64,000 nt of DNA from Paulownia fortunei (Eukaryota > Streptophyta > Magnoliopsida > Lamiales > Paulowniaceae): positions 3,689,341 through 3,753,340 of the forward strand of contig CM033120.1 in NCBI GenBank assembly GCA_019321725.1, given 5' to 3'. Shown in pieces: positions 1 to 13,622 of this stretch; position 1 is the stretch's first letter, and every line of letters begins with the position of its first letter. The notes beneath the pieces were generated by a model. It had not been told where the DNA came from. It worked only from the letters and a program-made list of their open reading frames with translations, and ran no database searches. The translations under genes and the position numbers were made by a program.

Positions 1-2555
1 CATAAAACCAGAGAAAAATGTGAGCCACAATCACCACTACATGTATATTCACATGTAAGTAGCTAATTTTCAAAATTTGTGTCCTTATTTTCAATATTTC
101 TGATAAAAGAAAAAGACGTGCAATAAATGCATTCTCTATTCACACCTTAATAAATAGCACCGTACTTACTCCATTTTTACATAACTCATTTTTTACTCTC
201 TAAAGAAAAAAAATAGAAGTCCCACTCCCAAGTTCAACTGTATTTGTATCTTTTGTGGAACTAATCTAGGAAAAAATGGTGAGCTTATAGGGGCAGCCAA
301 TAACCTTGGTAGAACTTTAACATAAAGAAAAATCATTTAGTGTATGGAGGAGGTAGTCTGGGGTTAACAGGGAGTGTTGCTATTTCTACTTATGTAGGAG
401 GAGTCAAAGTTTTAAGAGTTATCCCAAAACTTTTAACAATACAGAATATCGTATGTAAAAATATTACATACTTAGGACATAATGCCTAATATGTTAAACA
501 ATGCGGATGCATTCATCACTCTACCTACTAGTTTTAGCACACTGGAAGAATTAATTTAAGTTGTCTTTTGGGCACAACTCAACATTCGCCAGAAACTTGT
601 AGGCATTTTTAATGTTAACAGTTTCTTTGATGGTTTGCTATCTTTTGTAGATTATGCTGTAGAAAAATATTTTATTTCATCGCATGCGAGACGAATTCTG
701 ATTTCTACTCCAACACCTAACCAACTATTTGATCAACTTCTAGCATATGTATCAGAACTTGATCCAGCATTGGCTCATGTGGATTGGTCCAACAGGGACA
801 ATGGTCGAAAACACAAAATGAATTTGCTTCTCAACCTGTGAAATTTATCCTTAATGGTTTCAACTAATAGTGTATATATTATGTTGTTTCACCTTTATTT
901 TCCAATAAGTCACATTTCAGATAATATCTTCTAAACTCTACTTTCCTCTCTATTTTTAGCATTGGGGACAATGTCTCGATTAGGTTGGGGGAGGAGATAG
1001 TTGATATTATGTTTTGTGTGTTCAAAGAATATTTTTCTAGTTTTATTTCCTTAAAAAAATCAAGGGTGTTTTCTTTTGAATCCATTGAAGCCATGAAAAA
1101 GGGTGGTAGAGTAAATGGTAACTTTAAAACTCTTGAGACGTAATCCTTTATTTTTTTGGCATAATATGGCAACTTTGTAAAGTTTTTAACAAAAGTTTGT
1201 AAATTATCATTTTTTTTAGTCGTAGATGTTCTTCTAACTTCAATAATTAAAATTAAGCATGAATAATGTAATTTAATTGATGATGGGTGTTGTTTTGAAC
1301 TTTGATATTGTTATTTGGTTAATATACTTTTGTTATAATTATACTCAAATTTTTTTGTACAAATAGTTATGTTATTCGGTGTGGAGACAAGTATGTCAAA
1401 ATAGGTAGTTCTTATGCCATCGCTTTAATCATCACTTGGATTTTCGACATGTAGGGGTTGAGTGTTAGAACTTTTCTTTTTAGTCTGTTGAGGCAAACGA
1501 CTAATTGAGCACCAATTGAAAAATGATTAATGCATTAGGCTTTCTAGCACTATGGCTAAATCAACTTGTTCCCCACGAAATGTTCCAAGAGAACATCCCC
1601 CATAGTGAACTATTTTGAACCTTTCAATAAATAAACCTTTTTCTATGGTAAGCATATCTTCTTATCTAGCTTAAATACACTATTATCCTACCTTTATTTT
1701 ATAAATGATTTGGAGCTTAAGAGAAATTCGATTGACAAGGTGAGCTTGTAAAAGCAATTTAGGTTGGAATAGAAGATAAGTATGGAGGAGTTTCTCTTCT
1801 AAAAAAAAACAAACAAAAAAAAGTCTCAAAGTTTTAAAAATATTATGAGTTGCAACTAAAATTGGGATGTTGTAAAATTAATAAGAATGATAAAGAGGGT
1901 CTAATTCAATAACAATAGGCCCTGTTGTTGAAATTCGTAGAGTATGATAATTCTTCATTGATAAACTCTATGTCTCTAATCCCATGAAGTTTTTAGAACC
2001 TTATTTATATTTTATTCTTTTATTTCTTAGCCACATTACTACCATTTGGCCTATTACAATATTTGTTGAAAACCTTTTGATTTCGTGTGGTGTATTCGGT
2101 GTAGTAGAGATTTGTACCAAAGAAAGAGCCTATGATGTTTAACTCTTCAATTAGAGATTGAGCGATATTTTTTGTGAGGTTTTATGAGAATTCACTTTTT
2201 TGAAACATTCGACATTAACTATTCACACACACAGACACTTGACTATGCTGATTTTGAAAATATATTAACTTTTGAATGACTAAGGAAGGGTTAAATTCAA
2301 TACTTGTTTGATTTCATTTCTATATTATTTTGTTGCTTCCTGAGAATAATGGTTGGAAGTTAGTTATTATAGGTGTTTGTAAGTATCACCATTGGAGACA
2401 CTTACGAGACTATAACTCATCCTCTATGGGCCACTTAGGGGTTTAAAGAATTGTTGTTTATGCTAAATGCAATCGTGATTTCCTACGAAAGTAGATTAGT
2501 TTAGGTTTGTTTTAGACTTGCTTGAGGATGAGCATGGATTAAGTGTGGGGGAATT
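1..2555 (+). mobile_element. Ty3-type LTR element B1, 3' internal region
   Basis: This is the noncoding 3' internal part of an LTR retrotransposon. It ends in a polypurine tract (AGTGTGGGGGAATT, 2542-2555) directly before an LTR that starts TGATAAGTGC. Bases about 205-1945 recur in inverted orientation at 6433-8105. The motif CATTG-GGGA-CAATG at 960-973, followed by a G-run, also occurs in families A and E. No gag or pol domain was recognised. A 68-codon ORF at 635-841 has no recognised domain and lies inside the repeated sequence. The 5' end lies outside the window. Confidence 0.75.
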
Positions 2556-3723
2556 TGATAAGTGCATATTTTGATATATTTTTATATCAAATTATTTATA
2601 CTTTCCTTACTTTATTCTTGTTAATATTATAACTTTATTAATATTTCATGTTAGAGAATCAATGAACAAAAAGAGATCAAAAAGAGCCAAAATGAAACCA
2701 AAGAAGACAACACGTTTCGTGAGCAAGTTGGGAGATAATATTTTATTGGATCAAAGAAGCATCACAATTAGAATAAAATGGCTATTTTTGCCTAAGTCCA
2801 TCATGTGTAGATCAAAATATATGCAAGAAATCACTTGTACTTTGCAAGTGATTGTGAGGCTTGCATTAAATTAAAAATAAGCATATTTCTAGACTTGTGT
2901 AATTTTTTGTATTTTGGGCATAACTCCATGTTTAAAAGTTCCATGGACCTGAATCTTACTTCATTTGAAAGGCAAGAGATAAAACTACAACTTTGTTGTT
3001 GGAAGATCAGCCCAATTTAACTTTGATTAAAGTATAAAATTCTTTCGGATGTACATATTGGAAGGGATCTATCTATACTGATACATCTCCTTAAATCAAT
3101 CATAATTTTCTCCTCAGTGGTTGGAATTAGGTGATTCAAGTTGAAAAATGAAACTAACAGACAAATATACAACATGCTGATAATATTTCCAAAATCAATT
3201 GATTTCATGGAGAAAAATATATAACAAAATTTGAATTTGAAAAGGACGTGAATTTAGAGCATATTTGAATTAAATTTAGAGTGCATTTGAAGTGAATTTG
3301 GAGATGCCAATTTAGACAATCTTCTAATATAAGTAGGGGCCATTGGATGTCATTGAAGATATGTAAAAAACCATTATAGGTGGAAAGAAAGTTTTATTGT
3401 TGTTTTTAATAACATCTTCCCATTGGAACCTTTATTGTGTATGGATTCTAATAGTAGCATTTAAAAGAGCTAAAAAATATTAAATAATTGTTCTTCTATC
3501 CAAAACTCAAGAGCGGATTCCTAATCCTCAATACTTTTATTACTTTGATTTCCTAGTTATAACATAATTTTTTCTTTATAATCTAAACCATATTCAACCC
3601 ATCTTTTAAGAAATATAAACCCAAAAATTTTAAACAACTTTCCTGTGGATCAACCTCAGACTTTTGAAAAATTTATTACTTGACACAACCGGCACTTGTG
3701 TTTGTAACCTTAAAGTTGTAGCA
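2556..3723 (+). repeat. 3' LTR of element B1
   Basis: The LTR starts TGATAAGTGCATA after the polypurine tract and ends GTTGTAGCA. The 5' half matches, in inverted orientation, the LTR ending at 20902. The last ~300 bases match, inverted, 4283-4610. It is about 1.17 kb, shorter than the 20.9-kb copy because it lacks a several-hundred-base insert carrying two ~178-bp repeats. Confidence 0.8.
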
Positions 3724-4282
3724 GTATTGAAAATCTTAAAATTGTATGTGAGTCATCAATTGGTGGTAAATTTTTCATATTTGATGTATATGTCACATTT
3801 TAAATTAATATTTACAAGATGGATTTAGACATTTAGCATTATAACTTAGGCCCATTAAGTAAGCAATTGCTTACTTGTAGTCATATCCATAGGTTATGAA
3901 ATAATAGACTATATTTTGCAAGGCTAACGGTATGAGGCCTAAAAGATTTCCATGGGATGTTCCAACCAGTTGGAATTCAACATATTTATTATTACAATAA
4001 TCTTTTGATTATAAAGGATTATTATGTATATTTTTTATGCAAAATGTTAAAAATGTTTATTTGTTTTCAAGCTAATGGGTAGTATGTGAAAACATTTATA
4101 ACATTTTAAAATTTTTTAGTGACACCATCTTATAGTTATTAGGAGTTTATTACCCAACTTCCTTAGTATTAATTAATTGTTGTAATGTTGCAACATTTTT
4201 AAATGAATACTCTAGTGATAAAATTTAAAAATATTATGTTGAAACAATGAAAACTAAATGGGAAAAATATTTTTTGAATATT
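3724..4282. other. Spacer between two tail-to-tail B LTR ends
   Basis: This AT-rich stretch has no recognisable gene or repeat. It forms the loop between the inverted B1 and B2 LTR ends, and may be the original target locus of one or both insertions. Confidence 0.5.
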
Positions 4283-4880
4283 TGCTACAACTTTAAGATT
4301 GCAAACCTAAGTGCAGGTTATGTCAAGTAATAAATTTCTTGGGAGTTCGAGGTCGAACTACAAGGAAGTTGTTTGAAATTTTCAGGATTATATTTCTTAA
4401 AAGATGGGTTTTATGTGGTTTAGAATATAAAGAAAAATTTATGCTATAATTAAGAAATCAAAGTAATAAAAGTACTGATAACTATGGATTCACTCTTGAG
4501 TTTTGGATAGAGGAATGATTAGTTATTCTTTTTACCTCTTTTGAATGGCACTATTGGAATTCATACATAATGAAGATTCCAATGGGAAGATGTTATCAAA
4601 TAGCTTATGCATTAAGGTAATTATTATATTGTCTTACTGTTTGCAAAATATTTTTTAATACTAACACTTGTTTATGAGATTAAGTATTTATGCATATCTT
4701 TATCTATAATAAATTAAGGTTTCATGTTAGCAATCGGTGTAGTAGAACTATACAATAAGTTAAATGAATCCAAATATTTGTTATGCCATTGGTGACACAA
4801 AAATTCAAAATCACCACTAAACAAGAAGGGTTTTAACGCTAAAACTTATTTATATGATTAAGTATTTATGCATACATTTG
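4283..4880 (-). repeat. LTR 3' portion of element B2, inverted relative to B1
   Basis: Read on the minus strand it ends in TTAAAGTTGTAGCA, like B1. It matches 3420-3723 inverted and 19,210-19,860 in the same orientation. It contains one full and the start of a second ~180-bp repeat unit (units start near 4671 and 4852). It is cut at 4880 by a family C unit beginning TGTAACACTC. Confidence 0.75.
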
Positions 4881-6432
4881 TGTAACACTCCCATTACTAC
4901 ATAATTGTATATATAGTATAATTTGACATGATAGAACCTATGAGCATGCATAATTTTTTTTCTGTTTGTAACATATTAATAAATAATAAACTATTTTCCC
5001 ACTCACAGACTAATATATATACCTGCAGAGGACCCATAACAACCACAATATTTACATAATTATGTCAATAAAAGTTTTAAAAGTAGCATAGAGTATAAGT
5101 CCCAAAATGTAATATAGCAGACTCCAAAATCAAATAAGCTAACAACCAGCCCAACATGTCGTCTTCCATGTACACCAATCCTCAGAACCCATAGGAACTT
5201 GAGCCACTTACCCAGTAAGTCCATGGCTTCAAGTATCACCAAACTCATCTACAATGCGTGAACTACGTGAGCTAATATTCAGTAAGTAAAAATCATGCAA
5301 GATAAAAGGATAATCTAACACATATGCAGTGCATTTCTATGAGATCATGACAAAAATACAAACTTATGCATAAAGAATAGTTCATTCAAAGTCTTTTTCC
5401 ATCATTGGGCCCTTGGCCCACCTACTATGTACCGGATAGAGCTCTCAACAATATCAAAAATCATATAGCCAAAAACAGATCGACACAATCCTGGGGCTAC
5501 TCTTGGGATCACTAGAGGTCCATCCCCTATCTTCCCCTGTGATCATCCAGAAGTCTTTCCACCAGCGGCGTCGATAAGGGCACAGTCAAGTAGTCTACCC
5601 TCTCGTGACCACCAGAGGTACAACCTTTGTCCACCCCTAGGATCCTCTGAGAAGTAATACTCGTGACGCCCTAAAATATCATATCAATAAGCTACACAGG
5701 CCTTGGTACACTAGTAGTGGCCAACCAAAACTATGCCCATGCGTTGTAGTTACACATGAATTTTCACTTACCTTTGATCGGGTGTGTATTACTTTTAGAT
5801 TTCTTAAGTATTTATCCCCAACCCTAGATGTGAAAAAATATATAAAAATACAAGATATCAATCACCATTCTCAATTACCAAGTTCATTATACCTAATGTA
5901 GTATAAAGATATTGAATCTTAATTTAACTAAACAACCTTACCACTTAGAAACTATAACTGAATACAACCTTCTACGAACCACACTTAGATAATATATACA
6001 AAAAGACAACCAAGTCATAGTCTTGCCAAAACTAATGGATTTAATTCTGTAAAATCAGTTCCCTTCACATAGGACAGAATCTGAAATTCGATGGAGACAG
6101 TTTTGTGCATCTTTTTAATTATCTTGCCATATTTTAATTCCTAAGCAATTTAAACCTAAATACATAATCTTAACTCATATATAGACACATTAATGATGAT
6201 AAATATAGAATTTACACAAGGTTTCTTGCACATTTCAAACTCAATAAACTAGAAATTAGCATATACACAGATTCTGCCCTTTAGTGGTTCTACTACGTGT
6301 TTGCAACCACAAATCATTCCTTTATCCATAATAACCCTATGAGTAACCTCTAAAATCATCATGAACAAGATAAGAATCCTAAGAAATCACAAAACCCTCA
6401 AATAATATAAAAATTAATTTCAAAATTTTCAA
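4881..6432. mobile_element. Truncated LTR-like unit of family C
   Basis: It begins TGTAACACTC and follows, with many changes, the first ~1.6 kb of the full-length C copies at 37,764-40,473 and (inverted) 46,105-49,004. The distal end is missing; at 6433 it abuts B2 internal sequence. It lies inside element B2, so it inserted after B2. Confidence 0.65.
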
Positions 6433-8105
6433 ACTCCACGAATTTCAATACTAGGTCTATTATAATCGAATTGGATCTCTCTCCATCATTCTTACTGATT
6501 TTGCAATATTCTTTTTTTAATTGCAATTCATAACATTTTTAACACCTTGTGACTTTTTTTTGTTTAGTTTAGTTTTTTTTGGAAGAGAAACTCCCCCACA
6601 CTTATCTTCTATTCTAACCTAAATTTCTTTTACAAGCTCACCTTATCAATGGAATGTCTCTTAAGTTCCAAATTATTTTTAGAACAATGATAGGATAATA
6701 GTGTATTTACGCTAGGTAAGAAGATATGGTTACCACATAAAAAATGCTTACTTATTGAAAGACTCAACGTGGCTTACTATGAGGGATGTTCTCTTGCAAC
6801 ATTACATTGGGAACAAACTGATTTGGCCATGGTACAAGAAAGCTTAAAGCCTTAATCATTTTTTAATTGGTGCTCAATCAATCATTCACTTCGAAAGACC
6901 AAAAGAAAAAGTTCTAATACTCAACCCCTACATATCGAAAACCTAGGTGATGATTAAAGCAAGGGAATAAGAACTATCTATTTTGATATGCTTGTCTCCA
7001 TACCAAATAATATAACTATTTGTGCAAAAAGATTTGAGTATAATTATCACAAAAATATATTAACTAAAGAACAACATCAAAGTCCAAAGCAACACCTATT
7101 ATCAATTAAACTACATTATTAGTGCTTAATTTTAATCATTGAAGTTAGAAGAACATCTACAACTCAAAAAACTTCACAAACTTGCCATGTTATGTGAAAA
7201 AATAGGAGTATGTCTCAAGAGTGTTAAAGTTGCCATTTACTCCTCCACTTTTTTCATGGTTTCAACGGAAAAAAAACACATTTGAATTTTTTTATTTTTT
7301 TTAAAAACTCACACACATTGAACATACAAGACATGATATCAACTACCCTCCCCTAACCTAATCGAGACATTATCCCCAATGTCAAAAATAGATAAGAAAT
7401 GAGAGTTTAGAAGATATTACTTGAAATGTGACTTATTGAAAAATAAAGTTAAAACAACACAATATATACACTATTAGTTGAAACCATTAAGGATAAATTT
7501 CACAAGCTGAGAGGCAAATTTATTTTGCACATTTTCGACCATTGTCCCTGTTGAATCAATCCATAAGAGCCAATGCTAGATTAGGTTCTGGCACATATGA
7601 TAGAAGTTGATCAATTTGTTAGTCAAGTGTTGGAGAAAATATGAGATTTCATCTCACAGATGGTGAAATAAAATCTTTTTATATTGCATGATCTATAAAA
7701 GATAACAAACCATCAAAGAAACTTTTAACATTAAGAATACCTACATGTTTTCGGTGAATGTTAAGTTGTGCCTAAGAGAACTTGGAATAATTCCTCTAGT
7801 GTACCAAAATTGCTAGGTGGAGTGATGAATGCATCTGCATTGCTTAACATATTAGGTATTATGTCCAAATATGTGACACTTTAGCTCATCTCCGATGATT
7901 ATACCAGTAATATTCTGTACTATTAAAATTTTTGGGATAACTCTTAAAATTTTGACTCCTCTTACATGAGCAGAAGTAGAAACACTCCCTTTTAACCCCA
8001 GACTGCATCCTCCATATACTAAATGAATCTTCTCTATAAACTTATCATTTTTTCCTGGATTGGTTCCACAAAAGACATAAATACAGTTGAACTTGCGAAT
8101 GGAAG
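6433..8105 (-). mobile_element. Internal region of element B2 (minus)
   Basis: This is an inverted copy of B1 bases about 205-1945, easily seen in the stretches around 7800-8100 versus 210-520. The stretch matching B1 1945 through the start of its LTR is missing at the C junction. The CATTG...CAATG hairpin motif is at 7368-7381 with one stem mismatch, next to a C-run. The far end is cut by family D at 8106. Confidence 0.7.
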
Positions 8106-10187
8106 TGTAATGCCCAATTATCTCCTACATAGCCAATAATAAACATCTTGCATGAATATACATCTAATCAATATGCATTATCAAATTATGACATATAAAA
8201 TGCATGATTGCACGAATATGAATAATTGTTACTATATGCTCCAATTATGCCTTAACATGCATTAGTTCATGAAATTTGAGATCAAACTTTTTTTTCTTGA
8301 TTTAACATATTACTTGACTTTTTGCAGTGAGAAACTCGGTATCTCGATTAAGAAAGATTGATGTATTGAATGATCATGAAATGAATTATTTGTATTGCTC
8401 CATATATGTTACATTCTAAAGTGATTATTTGCCTAAATATTTACTTGAAATATGTTACATTTAGCTAAGAACTAAAAGTATGCAAAATGGTGCAATCTGA
8501 TTGGTAGGGTAACTGGGTTGCATGAAATCATTCTAAACCACATTACACTTGATTATAACACCAAAGCATTATTTTTTGTCATCTCCTTCACCTATAAATG
8601 TGGCTCTTTGCATGAGAGGACACAAAGCATGAGTCAACCTATCATAACCCTCCACTTATCTCTCTTTGAAATGTCAAGAAAATCATTTTTATCCATATTT
8701 TCTTGTGGAAACTCCTAAAAAATGACCAGTCCTTCTTCTCCTAAGTTTTTCCCAAATTTATACTCTCTTACTCACAAAAATTGAATTCAATCGATTGGAA
8801 TTTATAGAACACAAACTAGAACAAGTTTCTACCCTTTTTAAGCTTGAAAACCATTGATTTTGTAGTTGAATTCCAATATAATCAAGGTATATTCTTTTTC
8901 AATGTTTCTTATGATGAATTTATGGTATCTTGGATGGTTATATGTTTTAGTATCTTTTTGTATGAATAAAAACTCTTGTGGGATAAACTTGAAGTCAAAA
9001 CCAAGCTAGTTAAACTATTTTTTAGCAAAAATTGATTGCCTTATGAAATATTCCTAATTTATTTGTTTCTATTGATCTTGTAATACTTATATTGTGTTTT
9101 GAAGTGCCTATAAATAATTGTGAACAATAGCAATTAGTTTTCGTAATTGAAGGTTAAAATCAATTTAAGTTAAAATTGAATTTACGTCATTTTAATTCGA
9201 ATTGTGTTCATGTTTTGGGGGCTGGCCTAATATTTATGTTTGAATTATTAGTTATTTAATGACTGTCATAATGTTTAATGTCTTGGATTAGTAGTAAAAT
9301 AAAGAGTATGAATTGTTTTTGAGGTCATTTAATTGATATGAAAATGTTTGCAAAAGATTGAAAGTGTATAATATTTTAACTAGAATAGATTATATGATTT
9401 ATAAGAAGGATATTAAAAGGTACATGATTTGATTATGTTAGGCTTTTAACACATCCTATCTTCCAAAGAGATTGACCTTTTCACTTAGCACAAAGTGGAC
9501 TTGAGGTAAGTTGAAACTTTTATTTGCTGTATCACAAGAATCGTATAATGTTGTTCATGTTTTAATGTGATTGTCATTATTAGTCAAATGATGTAATTTT
9601 TGATGTATTCATTGTTCATGAAGTATGATACTACTAAGAATATAATGAGATTTTTGAAAAGAAAATATGGTACTTGATTAATAATTGGGTAGGTAAGGGA
9701 TGTGGGAGGGACTGACGGACCTAACAAATGGTGGCAAATACTTGAGGTTGAAAAACTGGTATAGGAAAGCCACAACGAATGAGACAGAATACGACTAATA
9801 CTTGAGGTTGAAAGACCAAGTATGAAAATCCCGTATTATTTCTTTTATTGGCCAATCATTATGAACACATTCTGAAAACCACGGTCTATCGCTATTAGTT
9901 AGGTACCGCACTTTAAGAGGCCTAAAGAATGATTTGTGAATATAAGTTATTAAATTGAATAATGCATTTAACGATTTATGAAATATGCATGTATGCTATT
10001 TGTTATCGAATTAGTTTCACCTTACTGAGTAGCTCATTAGATTCATGTGATGTAAATGGAAACGTACAGGTTTAGAGGTTGATTGAGTCTCCAGAGCGGG
10101 TGGAGAGAGATTTGTTTATATACTTTGCTTTGAACTTTTTTGTAGCCTATTATGAAAAATCTATTTTCTTTTTAAATAAGCCGCTCT
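8106..10187. mobile_element. Truncated LTR-like unit of family D
   Basis: It starts TGTAATGCCCAATTATCTCC and is an inverted copy of the complete D unit at 41,102-43,289. The match ends near 10,187 at GCCGCTCTGT, where element A internal sequence begins, so only one terminus survives. D ends look like TG...CA LTR termini, but no internal retroelement sequence is attached. Confidence 0.65.
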
Positions 10188-12051
10188 GTTTCAAAGAGTA
10201 ATCAAGCAAGTTATAGAACATCACAAAATGACCAATACAACTCATTGAAAGCAAAATCCAACACCAAGTAGCATGTAATTCACAAGATTTTGACACGACG
10301 TGCTGAATAAAAATTCATCATTAATGACAAGGATCAAATACACATATGAATCTCCATGTCACAATACTAGCAATCTTTCTTTCCTCTAGACTATTTACAA
10401 TATCAATTAGGTATCATCACAGGCAATTGGTAATTAAGTTATTCATTCAATCTCAAAATATAAACTCAACTTAGTTTGTCAACAAAGTATGCTTGCTCGT
10501 GGACTCTCATCACTCAACATGGGTAATACAAATTGAAAATTTTAGCTTAGTTTTTCATATAAAGCTCAAATACACAAAATACAAATTTCACCCCCAAGTT
10601 TAAAATTAACATTATCCTCAATGTTTAAAGAATTAAAGCACATAAGAGATGGAAATAAGAAACTCCCCTTTCCAATAAACGACGCACTTGGAGTTCATGA
10701 GAGATCTACACATATCACCAAGTCGACATCCACCTACATAAGAGAAAAAAACATGAAAGCTTATGGGTTAAAGCAACAAAAAACACAAACATAGATAGAG
10801 AAATGCAATAGTTGAACATGCCTAAATCTAGAAAGCAAACATATTTCAAAAACTAATTAAGAAATTATTAAAGAAAAAAAGGGCTTGGGTTACCTGCCAA
10901 TAAGCGCTTGATTTATAGTCGTCAGCCTGCCTATTTTCTTTACTCATCCTGGATCTAAAAATAAGTATTTATCATGCCACGTCTTGGTATACTCTAAGAG
11001 TATTGGTGATCCTTCTGAATGGCAAGACGAGGATGATCCGGAGTTGCATCAATGGCCTTTTGGACATTAATAAGTGTATCCCCTATTACTACGAATGGTC
11101 TTCCAAACATAGTGAAGATGTACCTATCTTTTTCCTTATTAAAAATAAAAAAATCTGTAGAGTACAAGAATTTGTCACCATTCTCAAGTATATCTTAAGT
11201 CACCCTAGTAGGCCTTACTTCATCTAATGCATGCTTTCTGAAATTAAACAATGAAACTGAATTAGTGCTTGCATCTAGATCACATAATGATATTTCAAAA
11301 GTAGAGTTTCCAATTGAATGAGGGATAATGAAACTCCCTGAATTAGTAAGCACTTGAGGTGACTTCTCTTGCAAGATAGCATTGCACTTTTCAGTAGTTT
11401 CACACTCTTCCATTTGTTCTTGTTGGATGGCTTGTTAATGCTCATTTGGATTGATTTTTGTATCATTTGAGAAGTTTTCTTTATGTTTTTTTATCATTAA
11501 TTTTAGTTGCAAGTTGTCCAATTTGATTTTCTATTGAATTCATTTGAGCACCTAAACTTAAAGATAGCTTCCCCAATTGAATCTCAATGTTATCTATCTT
11601 TGCTTCATTCTTATTAAATTGGGCTCTCGTTTCGCCAATGAAAGTGGTTAGCAAATCTTCCAATGATGTTTTTTTCTCAACTCTAGTTTCCATAAATAAA
11701 GTGCTAGTGGATGCTGTGGAACCATTTGTTGAGAAGCTTCATAAGAAGTCCAAGACACAAATTATTTAGAAAGATCAAAAATTTGTGCAGCTAATTATGT
11801 AAATGAATCTACCTCAAGAACATCGCTGACCATTTTAATGGAAGACCTCTGGGAAGGCCATTGATAGCTATTATTAGCCATATCCTCAAGAATCCTATCC
11901 TTATGTATACAAATATGTATAACCCATTGCAAGGCAAGACAACATCAAAATATGAGAAGCAAAACAATAATCTAAACTAAAATTAAGACCAAGTCATAAT
12001 AATATTAATGCAATTTTGATAAAATAATCCCTGGCAATGGCGATAAAAACT
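10188..12051 (-). mobile_element. Second internal segment of tandem element A (A2)
   Basis: It is closely similar to 14,620-16,472, the internal region of copy A1, in the same orientation. From right to left it has a PBS (reverse complement at 12,029-12,045, degenerate TGGCGCC... type), a gag-tail/protease relic, a conserved hairpin at 10,881-10,909 and the hairpin plus G-run at 10,590-10,623. It is truncated at 10,188, so its PPT and outer LTR are absent. Confidence 0.75.
10960..11900 (-). pseudogene. Gag C-terminal/retropepsin relic of A2
   Basis: The minus strand reads as a gag tail (NSYQW... region near 11,860), then a coiled, Gln/Asn-rich segment with IENQIGQLATKI, then a retropepsin-like stretch (SFIIPHSIGN, then LCDLDAST where LCDLGAS is usual). 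It is broken by stops and frameshifts; the C-terminal part that stays open in A1 is frameshifted here near 11,000-11,040. Resemblance to plant Ty3 gag and protease is by eye. Confidence 0.6.
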
Positions 12052-13606
12052 TTTTTGTGAAATATTACAAACCGCAAGTGCACGATGTTAAGTTTTAATA
12101 CAACGGTGAGTTGAGTATCGTATCCACAAAGATTGCAATCAAACATTGCAGCAAGTATTGTAGTTCAAATAATCTCAATTTTATTTAGAAAATCAAGTGA
12201 TGATTAAATAAAGTAAAATTAGATAAAAATTGCAAAAAGATAAGAATAGAGTTCTTAGAAGTAATACAACAAATATCTTATGAATAAGAAATTCTAGAGG
12301 AATGACTCACCTAATTCTAACCTATGTTCCTCCTTTCAAAACATACTAATTCAAGTCAGCAATACATGTAAGTCAAGAATTCCTAAGCTCATCAAATACC
12401 TCTTTCGAGTATCGAATTGATTATGAGTTCTAATATGAATTTTAATATCTTTATAAAAACTCAAGAATAAAACTCTACAAAGGTTTAATGAATTCTTCTT
12501 TAAAAACTTCAAAGGTTTTATAAGCTTATCAACTTTATGATTTTTAGGTTATGTTATCTTTATAATCATGTATAATCTTCCCTTTATTGAGTACTAAATC
12601 TCATACATCAAACACTCTCAATTAATAGCCAAATAATCAATATGCAATACTAAATACGATAACACAAACAATATGAATAACTTGAACTAATATTATTTGG
12701 AATTCAAAACATAGGATCAAATAAGGTTACATCATCCTCTAGAATGAAATGCTTAGTTCATCATGTATGAATATAACTTCAAAAAATACATAAGAAAGAA
12801 CATGGAAATTGTTCACCAATTTGTGAAGTGGAAGAAATGGTTGAAGCTCTTATTGTCTCTAAGAATGACTACTCTTTCTATCCACCAACACTTCTTCTAT
12901 CCAAGAACAACTCCTCACATCCAGAATACCTTTGGAGGCTATTTGGGGCCTTAAAATCAAATGGGAAAAGTCCTAAATAGGGCAAAAAACCCATCTTGCC
13001 CCTTTTATCCGCGTGGCTATGCATAGGCACTAACTGGACAGTCTGGCACAACTAGGCGCTGAACATTCTATCTTCAGCATCTATAGCCTCTTTAAACCAA
13101 TTTTTCACCACGTTCTAGGGCGAATCGGATTTTGGTGTCTTCATATGAATTATATTTCTATGTCGTTTCCTTCAATAGGAACTTGAATCAACTAAATATG
13201 ATATGTGGAAATAGTTATACTTGAAATCCCATGATGTGTCATAGTAGAAGCGTTCAGTCTAGTGCTGACTCTTGAACTCAATGTTTCTCATTGAGCTCGA
13301 TAGAATTGGATTTTGTGGTAAATATAGAAGTTATAGATATATCTCTTGGATTTCTATTAGTTCAAGAATCAATTCAAAATAATATTTGAGCAAAGAGTTA
13401 TGATTGAAATGCAAAAACTGCTATCAGTTACACCACAATTCAGATTCTTCAATATTTCGATCAAGTTTTTGTTTTCTTTTCATTTTTTTTTTGTCATTAC
13501 CTACAATATTTCAAGCTAAATACATAAAAACTAACGAAAACACTTGAAAACAAACCAAATGTTAATAAAAAGACATATGAATTATTAGTATAAAACCAAC
13601 TTATCA
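12052..13606 (-). repeat. Complete LTR of tandem element A
   Basis: The 1,555-bp LTR reads TGATAAGTTGG... from 13,606. Its minus-strand right side carries the polypurine tract of A1 (13,607-13,622), and its left side is followed by the PBS of A2. It therefore serves as 3' LTR of A1 and 5' LTR of A2. It is closely similar to 16,473-17,709. Confidence 0.8.
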
Positions 13607-13622
13607 AATACCCCCAAACTTT
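13607..13622 (-). other. Polypurine tract of element A1
   Basis: The minus strand reads AAAGTTTGGGGGTATT immediately before the LTR start TGATAAG, the expected place for plus-strand priming. Confidence 0.8.
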
